A DNA stretch of 64,000 bases from Solimonas marina (GTDB lineage: Bacteria; Pseudomonadota; Gammaproteobacteria; Nevskiales; Nevskiaceae). The DNA lies in NCBI RefSeq assembly GCF_012241385.1, contig NZ_JAAVXB010000001.1:620001-684000 (forward strand). The letters run 5' to 3'. Each line of letters starts with the position of its first letter. Position 1 is the first letter of the stretch. Of this stretch, positions 57,125 through 64,000 are shown one piece after another. Below the pieces are notes generated by a model. It saw only the letters and a program-made list of their open reading frames with translations. It was not told where the DNA came from and ran no database searches. The translations under genes were made by a program, and so were the position numbers.

Positions 57125-58384
57125 ATGAGTGACCCCGAATTGAAGCAGGCCACTTTCGTCAACGACGGCTATGCCGACGAACGCCCGATACTGGCGCGCG
57201 CCGGCAAGCGGGTGGGCCTCGGCACGCGGCTGATGCTGTACATGCTGCGCGGCATGCGCGTCGGCAGCTTTGACGTGGTGCTACCGAACGGCAGCACCCA
57301 GCATTTCCGCGGCGACGAGCCAGGGCCGCACGGTGTGCTGTTGATTCGCTCGACGCGCCTGCTCGGCTACGTGCTGCGCGGCGGCGAAGTCGGTTTCGGC
57401 GACGCTTATATCGACGGACTGTGGGATTCGCCCGATCTCGCCGCCTTGCTCGCCGTGCTGTATCGCAACGAGCCGCACTACAAGGGGCCGTACGAGAAGA
57501 ACCTGCTCGGCCGCTTCATCGGCTGGATCAAGCACCGCCTGCGCGACAACACCAAGACCACGGCGCGCAAGAACATCGCGCATCACTACGATCTCGGCAA
57601 CGACTTCTACCGGCTGTGGCTCGACGAGACGCTGGCCTATTCGTCGGCCGTCTTCCGACACGCGCCGAACGAGACGCTGGCCGACGCGCAGCGCAACAAG
57701 TTCCGCGAGATGGCCGAGCGCCTGCACTTGAAGCCTGAACATCATCTGCTCGAAATCGGCTCCGGCTGGGGCGGCTTCGCGATTTATGCGGCGCAGACCT
57801 ATGGTTGCCGGGTGACGTCGATCACGCTGTCGGCCGAGCAGCTTGCCGAAGCGCAGCAGCGCGCCGAAGCGGCCGGTGTCGCCGATCGCGTGACCTTCGC
57901 GCTGCGCGACTATCGCGACGTGCACGAAACCTACGACCGCATCGTCTCGATCGAAATGTACGAGGCGGTCGGCGAGGCGTGGTGGCCGACCTATTTCGAC
58001 GCCATTCGCCGCGCACTCAAGCCCGGCGGCGTCGCCGCCGTGCAGGGCATCACCATCAGTCCGACGATCTTCGAGCAGTACCGGCGCAAGCGCGACTTCA
58101 TTCAGAAGTACATCTTCCCGGGCGGCATGCTGTGCCCACCGGGTCATTTCCAGGATCTGGCGATCGCCGCCGGCCTGCGTCCGGAGAACGCGCGCTTCTT
58201 CGGCATCGACTACGCCGACACGCTGGCGATCTGGCATCGCAACGTGATGGCGGTGCGCGACGCCGTGGTCGAGCAGTTCGACGAGCGCTTCCTGCGCATG
58301 TGGCGCTACTACCTCGCTTATTGCGAGTGCGGCTTTCGCGTCGGCAGCATCGACCTGATGCAGATCACGCTGCATCGCAGCTGA
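57125..58384 (+). CDS. cfa: Cyclopropane-fatty-acyl-phospholipid synthase family methyltransferase
   Basis: A 419-aa S-adenosylmethionine-dependent CFA synthase. It has the RKNIAHHYDLGNDFYRLWLDETLAYSSAVF block near residue 150, SAM motif I LLEIGSGWGGFAIYAA near 208, and the post-motif ITLSAEQLAEAQQRA, EMYEAVGEAWWPTYF, and PGGMLCPPG blocks. It methylenates unsaturated acyl chains of membrane phospholipids. It is 31 nt after the DUF1365 gene. Function on the usual substrate is likely; relatives in this operon type can make other modified acyl chains. Confidence 0.92.
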   Translation: MSDPELKQATFVNDGYADERPILARAGKRVGLGTRLMLYMLRGMRVGSFDVVLPNGSTQHFRGDEPGPHGVLLIRSTRLLGYVLRGGEVGFGDAYIDGLWDSPDLAALLAVLYRNEPHYKGPYEKNLLGRFIGWIKHRLRDNTKTTARKNIAHHYDLGNDFYRLWLDETLAYSSAVFRHAPNETLADAQRNKFREMAERLHLKPEHHLLEIGSGWGGFAIYAAQTYGCRVTSITLSAEQLAEAQQRAEAAGVADRVTFALRDYRDVHETYDRIVSIEMYEAVGEAWWPTYFDAIRRALKPGGVAAVQGITISPTIFEQYRRKRDFIQKYIFPGGMLCPPGHFQDLAIAAGLRPENARFFGIDYADTLAIWHRNVMAVRDAVVEQFDERFLRMWRYYLAYCECGFRVGSIDLMQITLHRS

Positions 58385-58406
58385 GACGCGTGCGAAAATC
58401 GCCGGC

Positions 58407-58745
58407 ATGCCGCTGACCGTCTCGCTCCGCATCGTCTTTACGCTCGCACTCGCCGCCATCGTCGCGGCGACCGGCTGGGCGAGTCTGCAGCTGCCGATGT
58501 GGGACACGCCGCGCGCGGTGGTCACGCATCCGTGGTTCATCGCGACGCTGGTCGATACCTATCTGGCGTTCTTCACGATCTGGTTGTGGGTGGCCTATCA
58601 GCAGCGCTCGAACGTCATGCGCGTGCTGTGGCTGCTGCTGATCTTCGGGCTGGGCAATATCGCCATCGCGGGGTATTTGCTGCTGCGCCTGTGGCGCCTG
58701 CCGCGTGACGCGTCGATCGAGATGCTGTTGCTGCGCGACCGATGA
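58407..58745 (+). CDS. DUF1475 membrane protein
   Basis: A 112-aa protein with three hydrophobic segments (about residues 8-24, 45-64 and 72-94). PMWDTPRAVVTHPWFIATLVDTYLAFFTIWLWVAYQQRS is the characteristic DUF1475 core. Inner membrane; function unknown. It lies between the CFA synthase and DUF2062 genes, overlapping the latter by ATGA, so it is part of the lipid-modification operon. Confidence 0.8.
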   Translation: MPLTVSLRIVFTLALAAIVAATGWASLQLPMWDTPRAVVTHPWFIATLVDTYLAFFTIWLWVAYQQRSNVMRVLWLLLIFGLGNIAIAGYLLLRLWRLPRDASIEMLLLRDR

Positions 58746-59245
58746 GCGCGGTGATGGAGAAGCGGCCGTTGTGGCGGCGCTGGCTGATCGACCCCATCGT
58801 CGCGCAACTGCGCCAGGGCATCACGCCGGAGCGCATCGCGCTGACGATCGCGCTGGCCGCGGTCTGCAGCTGTTTTCCGGTGCTGGGTGCGACGACGCTG
58901 TTGTGTGGCGTGGTGGCCATCGCCTTCGGCCTCAATCAGCCGGTGATGCAGCTCGCCAACTATCTGTTCTATCCGGCGCAGATTGCGCTGCTGTTGCCGT
59001 TCTACCGCGCCGGCGAGACCTTGTTCGACCAGCCGCATGTGCCGATCCTGTCGATCGCCGCGCTGATCGCGCGCTTCAAGGCCGGGCCGTGGCAGTTCGT
59101 CGTCGACTACGGCATGGTCGCCGTCTACGGCATCGTCGTCTGGCTGCTGGTCGCGCCGCTCGCGGCGCTGCTGATCTACGTCGTGCTGCGGCCGCTGCTG
59201 CGCAGTCTGGCGCGACGCGCCACGCGTCTCAGGCCAGCAGGCTGA
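58742..59245 (+). CDS. DUF2062 membrane protein
   Basis: A 167-aa DUF2062 protein. After a cytoplasmic N-terminus (RQGITPERIALTIALAAVCSCFPVLGATTLLC) it has three or four helices; the GITPERIALTIALG-type motif and FGLNQPVMQLANYLFYPAQIALLLPFYRAGE are family signatures. Function unknown. It overlaps the preceding gene by 4 nt and ends 17 nt inside the 3' end of the convergent arsC-like gene. Confidence 0.82.
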   Translation: MSAVMEKRPLWRRWLIDPIVAQLRQGITPERIALTIALAAVCSCFPVLGATTLLCGVVAIAFGLNQPVMQLANYLFYPAQIALLLPFYRAGETLFDQPHVPILSIAALIARFKAGPWQFVVDYGMVAVYGIVVWLLVAPLAALLIYVVLRPLLRSLARRATRLRPAG

Positions 59246-59582
59246 GCACGTTTTCCGGTGGCCGACCGATCGCCGCGCGGCCGCGATAGACCACGATCGG
59301 CCGTTCCATCAGCTTCGGATGACTGGCGAGCACGTCGATCCACTGTGCGTCGCTGTAGCCGTTGTCCTGGGTCAGCCCCAACTCGTCGAACAGCGCTTCC
59401 TTGGTGCGCACGATCTGCAGCGGCTTGACGCCGAGCAGCTTGCAGACCTCGCGCAGCTCCGCCTTCGACAGCGGTTGCTGCAGGTATTCGATGACCGGCA
59501 GCTCGACGCCGTGCGACTGCAACAGCTTCAGGGTTTCGCGGCTCTTCGAGCAGCGCGGGTTGTGCAGGATGGCGTCTTTCAT
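59229..59582 (-). CDS. ArsC-family reductase (YfgD-like arsenate reductase)
   Basis: A 117-aa ArsC-type glutaredoxin-like protein. The catalytic Cys lies in HNPRCSKSRETLKLL near residue 11; FDELGLTQDNGYSDAQWIDVLASHPKLMERPIVVY near 65-100 is the ArsC block with the Arg of MERPIV. It corresponds to the YfgD group, which may reduce arsenate or act as a general redox protein; there are no other ars genes here. The start at 59582 matches the family N-terminus; the frame continues upstream without support. Confidence 0.88.
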   Translation of the reverse strand: MKDAILHNPRCSKSRETLKLLQSHGVELPVIEYLQQPLSKAELREVCKLLGVKPLQIVRTKEALFDELGLTQDNGYSDAQWIDVLASHPKLMERPIVVYRGRAAIGRPPENVLSLLA

Positions 59583-59862
59583 GATCGGGTCGGCAAAAAA
59601 GGAGCGCATGCATTGTCGCGAACGCGGCGGGCGCCGTACACCGTCGGCCGCCACACCATTGCCATGCCTGATTCAGGAAGGAGTCGCATTCGGATGGCTA
59701 AGGTGCGTGGCGCTGGGCGCAGGGAGCGCATCGACGCAGGGAGGCGTCGCCAGCCTGGGTGACAGGGCATTGCCGCCTCGCCAGCCATCGGTGACATTGC
59801 CGCGCACGACTACAATCCGCGCCGCATCCGTCAGCCCGAGTTCCATTGTGTCCGAATCCGCC

Positions 59863-60720
59863 ATGACCCATCCGCGCGCCGGTATCGGCGGCCTGGCCTT
59901 TGTCGTGCTGTGGAGCACTGGCTACATCGCCGCGGCCGCGGCCTTGCACGGCAGCGGGCCTTACACCCTGGCGGTGGTGCGCTTCGCCGGTTCGGCGGCG
60001 CTGATCGGTTTGTGGTTGCTCGTGCAGCGCGCCGCGCCGGCATCGCGCCGGGCCTTGCTGCATGCGGCGGTCGCCGGCGTGTTGCTGCAGGCCGGCTTTT
60101 TCGGCTTCACCTATGCCGGCCTGCGCACCGGCGTGTCGCCGGCAGTGGCGGGGCTGATCACCGGCTTGATGCCGCTGACGACCGCGGCCGGTGCGGCGCT
60201 GCTGCTCGGCGAGCGCCTCAAACGCGGGGCGGCGCTGGGCCTGGTACTCGGTCTGGCCGGCGTGCTGTTCGTCATCGTGCCCGACCTGCGCATCGCCGGC
60301 TCGGTGCTCGGCTATGTGTTCATGCTCTGCGCGCTGCTGGCGCTGAGTGCGGGCACGCTCTACCAGAAGCGTCACGCGACGACGCTCGATCCACGCCTGG
60401 CGCTGGTGGTGCAATTGCTCGCCTCGCTGGTCGTGCTGCTGCCGTTCGCCTGGCACTTGGAGCGGCTGCAGATGCACGCGCAGCCGTGGGCGATCGCCGG
60501 CATCGTCTGGATCATTCTCTGCAACTCCTGCGCCGGCCTGCTGTTGTATCTGTGGTTGCTGCGCCATGGCGGCGCCGGCCGCGTTTCCGGTTTGTTCTAT
60601 CTGGTGCCGCCGGTGACGGCCGTGCTGGCGGCGCTGTTGCTCGGCGCGCGCTTCGGCTGGCATGACGCGGTCGGCTTCGGCCTGGCCGCGGCCGGGGTCT
60701 GGCTCGGGCAGCGCGGCTGA
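59863..60720 (+). CDS. EamA/DMT-family exporter
   Basis: A 285-aa membrane protein with ten helices in two EamA repeats: GLAFVVLWSTGYIAAAAALHGSGPYTLAVVRFAGSAALI at the N-terminus and TLYQKRHATTLDPRLALVVQLLASLVVLL in the second half. Drug/metabolite transporters of this group export amino acids, nucleobases or other metabolites. The ATG at 59863 is the best start; a GTG at 59848 is possible. The 280 nt upstream, to the arsC-like gene, show no gene or clear signal. Confidence 0.87.
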   Translation: MTHPRAGIGGLAFVVLWSTGYIAAAAALHGSGPYTLAVVRFAGSAALIGLWLLVQRAAPASRRALLHAAVAGVLLQAGFFGFTYAGLRTGVSPAVAGLITGLMPLTTAAGAALLLGERLKRGAALGLVLGLAGVLFVIVPDLRIAGSVLGYVFMLCALLALSAGTLYQKRHATTLDPRLALVVQLLASLVVLLPFAWHLERLQMHAQPWAIAGIVWIILCNSCAGLLLYLWLLRHGGAGRVSGLFYLVPPVTAVLAALLLGARFGWHDAVGFGLAAAGVWLGQRG

Positions 60721-60736
60721 GCGCCGCCGCAGACCG

Positions 60737-61633
60737 TCAGTCGAGCGCGAGGTGCGCGGCCGGCGTCGGCGAGCCTTCCGACGTCACCAGCAGCTCTTGG
60801 CCGTCGGCGCTGAACGCGATCGCCTCGATCTGCGGATCGTCGGGCAGCGCATAGGCGCTCGGTGCACGCTGGAAGGCGTCGGCCCAGCTTTCGCCATCGC
60901 CGCGCGTATAGACGTAGGCCTGTGTCAGCGTCACCACCGCGGCACGCCGCCGTTCGGCGTCGAAGTCCATCGACGTTACCCAGTTGATGCGCTCGGGGCT
61001 TTCGGCGTCGGCTGGCGCGCGCGGAATATTGATTTCGCCGAGCGCCTCGGCGCTGACGATCAGGCTGGTTGGATGCAGCGGCACCCGGTACAGGTGCGGT
61101 ACGGCGTCGCGCTTGCTGAGCAGATAGACCATGCCTTCGTCGGCATCGACCGCGATCGACTCGCAATCGCGGGCGCCGTCCGGATAGCGGACGATCGTGG
61201 TCTGCGTCGGTGCCGCATTGACCGTCGCCGCGCTGTCGTCGAGGGCCGGCTCGCCGACGATGTAGAAACGCACCGACGGCCGGATCGCGCTGTTGTCGCC
61301 GATGTCGCCGACCAGCAGGTAGGGCTCGCCGCCTTCGCTGAACGAGCTGACGTCCTCCCAGTCGAGATTGAGCGTCGGCGCCAGGTGCAGCACGCCGCGC
61401 GTATTGCCGGCGCCGTCGAAGGCGTAGACGTCGGTCGGACCGCCGCTGTCATTGTGGCTCCAGTACAGATCGTCGGCGCGCTGCGAGCGCGCCAGGCCGG
61501 ACGATTCGGTGAGATCGGCCTGTTCGACCGTGAAGCGCGTGATCGAGCCGTTGTCGCCGTCGGCGCCACCGCCACCGCCGCAGGCGGTCAAGGCGATGGC
61601 CAGCAACAGCGTCGGCAGGGTGGCGTTGTGCAT
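60737..61633 (-). CDS. Putative lipoprotein, beta-propeller-like
   Basis: A 298-aa predicted lipoprotein: signal LPTLLLAIALTAC with lipobox LTAC then a Gly run (GGGGGADGDNG). The mature part looks like a beta-propeller: SSGLARSQRADDLYWSHNDSGGPTDVYAFDGAGN, LVGDIGDNSAIRPSVRFYIV and ARDCESIAVDADEGMVYLLSKRD are repeated strand patterns with Asp-rich loops. Similar to uncharacterised SMP-30/esterase-like exported proteins. Divergent from the zinc-GTPase operon; whether the Zur-like box also controls it is unknown. Confidence 0.78.
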   Translation of the reverse strand: MHNATLPTLLLAIALTACGGGGGADGDNGSITRFTVEQADLTESSGLARSQRADDLYWSHNDSGGPTDVYAFDGAGNTRGVLHLAPTLNLDWEDVSSFSEGGEPYLLVGDIGDNSAIRPSVRFYIVGEPALDDSAATVNAAPTQTTIVRYPDGARDCESIAVDADEGMVYLLSKRDAVPHLYRVPLHPTSLIVSAEALGEINIPRAPADAESPERINWVTSMDFDAERRRAAVVTLTQAYVYTRGDGESWADAFQRAPSAYALPDDPQIEAIAFSADGQELLVTSEGSPTPAAHLALD

Positions 61634-61743
61634 CGGCGTCTCTGGGCGAGCAAAAGCGGAACGCTAGCCGCGGTGGGTGACGCTGTCATGAAACACGCGA
61701 CATCGTGCAACGGCGATACGGCCGGCTACGGCGCTATAGTTCG

Positions 61744-61771
61744 AAAACGTTATGTTATAAAGTAACGTTTT
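61744..61771. promoter_or_regulatory. Zur-box-like operator of the COG0523 operon
   Basis: AAAACGTTA (61744-61752) and TAACGTTTT (61763-61771) are perfect inverted arms around TGTTATAAAG, which pairs in its central 6 nt as well; only two base pairs of the 28-bp symmetry fail. The core TGTTATA...TAAC resembles gammaproteobacterial Zur boxes. It lies 16 nt before the start of a COG0523 gene, a well-known class of Zur target. Confidence 0.75.
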
Positions 61772-61787
61772 TGAAGAGGACTCAGTG

Positions 61788-62981
61788 ATGTCGACCAACA
61801 AGTTGCCGGTGACCGTGCTGTCTGGTTTTCTCGGTGCCGGCAAGACCAGCGTGCTCAATCATGTGCTCGGCAATCGCGAGGGGCGGCGCGTCGCCGTCAT
61901 CGTCAACGACATGAGCGAGGTCAACATCGACGCAGCGCTCGTCGAGGATGGCGCACGCTTGTCGCGGACCGACGAAAAACTGGTCGAGTTTTCCAATGGC
62001 TGCATCTGCTGCACCTTGCGCGACGATCTGCTGAAGGAAGTCACGATGCTGGCGCGGGAGAACCGTTTCGACTACCTGCTGATCGAGTCGACCGGCATTT
62101 CCGAGCCGATGCCGGTCGCGGCGACGTTTGCGGTGCGTGACGAGGCGGGCTTCTCGCTGTCCGACCTGACGCGCCTGGACTCCATGGTGACGGTCGTCGA
62201 TGCCATGCACCTGTTGCAGGACTATGCGTCCGAGGACTTCCTGCGCCAGCGCGGCGAGGCGCTCGGCGACGAAGACGAGCGCAGCGTCGTCGACCTGCTC
62301 GTCGACCAGATCGAATTCGCCGATACGGTCGTCGTCAACAAGTTTTCGGATGTCGGCCCGGCGCGGCAGCGTGAAGTACTGGCCCTGATCCGCGCGCTCA
62401 ATCCGGCGGCGCGGGTCGTGACCGCCGATCACGGTCGCGTCGCCACGCACGAGCTGTTCGATACCCAGCGCTTCGACTTCGAGCGTGCCGAACGCAATCC
62501 GCGCTGGGTTCGCGAACTGGCCGGCGAGCACGTGCCGGAGACCGAGGAATACGGCATCGGCAGTTTCGTCTACCGTGCGCGTCGGCCGTTTCACCCGCAG
62601 CGCCTCCACGATATGTTTCACTCGTCGTGGCCGGGCGTCGTGCGTGCCAAGGGTTGGTTCTGGATCGCCAGCCGCCCGGACTTCGTCGGCCAGATGTCGC
62701 AGGCCGGCAGTTGCCTGCAGACCGGCGTCGCCGGCATGTGGTGGGCCAGCCCGCGCGCCGGCAAGGCCGGGCCGGAACTGATGGAACAACTGCGCGAGGT
62801 CTGGGACGACACCTACGGCGATCGTCGCCAGGAACTGGTCTTCATCGGCATCGACTACGACGAGGCCGATATGCGCGCGCGGTTCGACGCCTGCCTGCTC
62901 GACGACAACGAACTGCGTGGCGGTCATCTGGTCTGGCGCGGCCTGCCCGATCCTTTCGCGTCGTGGGAGTCGAACCCGTGA
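61788..62981 (+). CDS. COG0523 GTPase, ZigA/ZagA-type zinc chaperone
   Basis: A 397-aa G3E-family GTPase. Walker [14 protein letters not shown] near residue 15, the metal motif NGCICC (CxCC) near 70, Walker [11 protein letters not shown] near 97, and NKFSD as the NKxD base-specificity element near 183. The C-terminal CobW_C domain ([19 protein letters not shown], near 300) is present. It resembles ZigA/YeiR zinc metallochaperones that supply Zn2+ to client enzymes when zinc is scarce. AGAGGA 8 nt upstream of the ATG; a GTG one codon before is possible. The next gene overlaps by GTGA. Confidence 0.92.
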   Translation: MSTNKLPVTVLSGFLGAGKTSVLNHVLGNREGRRVAVIVNDMSEVNIDAALVEDGARLSRTDEKLVEFSNGCICCTLRDDLLKEVTMLARENRFDYLLIESTGISEPMPVAATFAVRDEAGFSLSDLTRLDSMVTVVDAMHLLQDYASEDFLRQRGEALGDEDERSVVDLLVDQIEFADTVVVNKFSDVGPARQREVLALIRALNPAARVVTADHGRVATHELFDTQRFDFERAERNPRWVRELAGEHVPETEEYGIGSFVYRARRPFHPQRLHDMFHSSWPGVVRAKGWFWIASRPDFVGQMSQAGSCLQTGVAGMWWASPRAGKAGPELMEQLREVWDDTYGDRRQELVFIGIDYDEADMRARFDACLLDDNELRGGHLVWRGLPDPFASWESNP

Positions 62982-64000
62982 GTGAGGCCGCTCGCCTGCC
63001 GGTCACGGTGCTGACCGGCTTTCTCGGTGCCGGCAAGACCACGCTGCTGAACTTCGTGCTGCGTCATCCGCAGATGGACGGCACGGCGATCGTCATCAAC
63101 GAATACGGCGAAGTCGGCCTGGACCATCACCTCGTCGAAGCGGCCCCCGACGATCTGCAGCTGATCGCCAACGGCTGCATCTGCTGCACGGCGCGCGGCG
63201 CGATGTCGGAGGCGCTGCTGGTGCTCGTTGCGCGCATGCGTCAGCGCGGTGTGACGCTGCGACGCGTCATCATCGAAACGACCGGGCTCGCCGAGCCGGG
63301 CCCGATCGTGCAGGAACTGGTTGCGCATCCCGAGCTGCTCGCGCATTTCGAGCTCGACTCGGTGGTGACGCTGGTCGATGCACTGAACGCCGACGAGACG
63401 TTCGCGTCGCACGATATTGCCGTGCAGCAGATCACGGCGGCTGATCGCCTGCTGCTTGGCAAATGCGATCTGGTCGACGAGGCCACGCTGTCGGCGCTCC
63501 GCGAGCGCCTGCGGGAGATGAATCCAGATGCGCCGGTCGCGGTCGTTCACCACGGTGCGGCTCAGCCGGCGCAGTTGTTCAGCGGCGGCCGCGATAATCC
63601 GGCCTCGCCGCGCTATCGCAGCGGCGGCTGGTTGGCTGCGGCCGACACGATACGGCTGATGCCGGCCGCCGACGCGGCGCCACGCGGCGGCCTGCTCGGT
63701 GTCGCGCGGCCGCTGACGCCGGCCGAACAGCAGATCGAGACGTTCAGCGTGATTCTCGACGCGCCGCTGCCGTGGGCCCGCGTGCGCGGCTGGCTGGCGT
63801 TCGTGCGTACGCTCTGCGGGCCGACCCTGCTGCGTGTCAAAGGGTTGTTGAATATCGAGAATCAGGCCGGCCCCAGTGTCGTGCACGGCGTGCAGTACGC
63901 ATTGCACCCGATGCGCGAATTGCCGGCCTGGCCCGACGACGACCGGCGCACGCGGCTGGTCTTCATCACCCGCGGCGCCGGCCGCGACATCGTCGCGGCG
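62978..64000 (+). CDS. Second COG0523 GTPase, CobW/YjiA-like (partial)
   Basis: At least 341 codons with no stop before the window end, so it is incomplete at the 3' end. The start is GTG at 62978, overlapping the previous stop (GTGA). Walker [16 protein letters not shown] near residue 14, [16 protein letters not shown] near 40, the CxCC motif [10 protein letters not shown] near 68, Walker [15 protein letters not shown] near 100, and GKCDLVD in place of the strict NKxD near 165. A CobW_C domain begins near 260. Sequence divergence from the first paralogue is large, so different client or metal roles are likely. Cotranscribed and probably under the same Zur-like box. Confidence 0.9.
   Translation, partial: MSEAARLPVTVLTGFLGAGKTTLLNFVLRHPQMDGTAIVINEYGEVGLDHHLVEAAPDDLQLIANGCICCTARGAMSEALLVLVARMRQRGVTLRRVIIETTGLAEPGPIVQELVAHPELLAHFELDSVVTLVDALNADETFASHDIAVQQITAADRLLLGKCDLVDEATLSALRERLREMNPDAPVAVVHHGAAQPAQLFSGGRDNPASPRYRSGGWLAAADTIRLMPAADAAPRGGLLGVARPLTPAEQQIETFSVILDAPLPWARVRGWLAFVRTLCGPTLLRVKGLLNIENQAGPSVVHGVQYALHPMRELPAWPDDDRRTRLVFITRGAGRDIVAA

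Noticed and set aside
1-64000. CRISPR arrays, tRNA/rRNA genes, prophage or IS elements
   Set aside because: No regularly spaced direct repeats, cloverleaf sequences, transposase or phage structural genes were found on reading both strands; a dedicated tRNA scan was not possible.

Overview
The window is 64 kb of dense, GC-rich bacterial chromosome: about 70 genes, short intergenic gaps, and many 1-4 nt start/stop overlaps. Gene content points to a gammaproteobacterium near the Xanthomonadales/Nevskiales. The indicators are a long SufT, a his-tatABC string, a 325-aa NAD malate dehydrogenase, a XanB2-type chorismatase with MMPL and LolA-like partners, and Fur- and Zur-like boxes. This placement is inferred from gene content only. 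I see no rRNA, tRNA, CRISPR array, prophage or insertion sequence.

Layout. 0-6.4 kb: SIMPL protein, sufT, apaG, a REP-like inverted repeat, a small islet (macro-domain protein, zinc-ribbon-like protein, B-box membrane protein), then a lysE/membrane protein/flavin reductase operon. 6.6-17.4 kb: secreted S8 protease with a GlyGly-CTERM tail, mutM, a gliding-type ABC operon (ATPase, permease, GldG-like, DUF4340), an LpxL-type acyltransferase, dtd, a cytochrome c'/b561 pair and a luciferase-like oxidoreductase. 17.5-22.4 kb: hisB-hisH-hisA-hisF-hisE-tatA-tatB-tatC, with no hisI. 22.4-26.6 kb: an OmpR-type two-component system and a Fur-box-preceded PepSY iron cassette. 26.6-33.8 kb: aroE, a GST-like protein, hemB, an ECF sigma/anti-sigma pair, an MFS exporter and glpK.

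33.8-45.5 kb is regulatory and accessory. A PadR regulator is divergent from a siderophore-interacting reductase (like E. coli yqjI/yqjH) around a perfect palindrome. Next come MMPL, LolA-like and chorismatase genes resembling part of an aryl-polyene (xanthomonadin) locus, a Xre/RES toxin-antitoxin pair with a palindrome over the antitoxin ribosome-binding site, and corA divergent from a second PadR gene with the same CGATATAT half-sites; mdh closes the region. 45.6-49.9 kb holds a poorly described cassette: DUF4331 protein plus small lipoprotein facing a TPR protein plus an EF-hand-bearing HupE/UreJ membrane protein. 50-55 kb has the ybbA/ybbP/tesA module, with an opgC-like gene inserted on the opposite strand between permease and ATPase. 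55-59.2 kb is a five-gene cyclopropane-fatty-acid synthase operon. The end carries an ArsC-like reductase, an EamA exporter, a lipoprotein, and two tandem COG0523 zinc GTPases behind a Zur-like box; the second runs off the window.

Metal handling recurs: a Fur-type cassette, two PadR loci next to a ferric reductase and CorA, and Zur-type COG0523 genes. The best candidates for undescribed biology are the paired PadR regulons with a shared operator (34.4 and 43.6 kb) and the DUF4331/lipoprotein/TPR/HupE cassette (45.6-49.9 kb).
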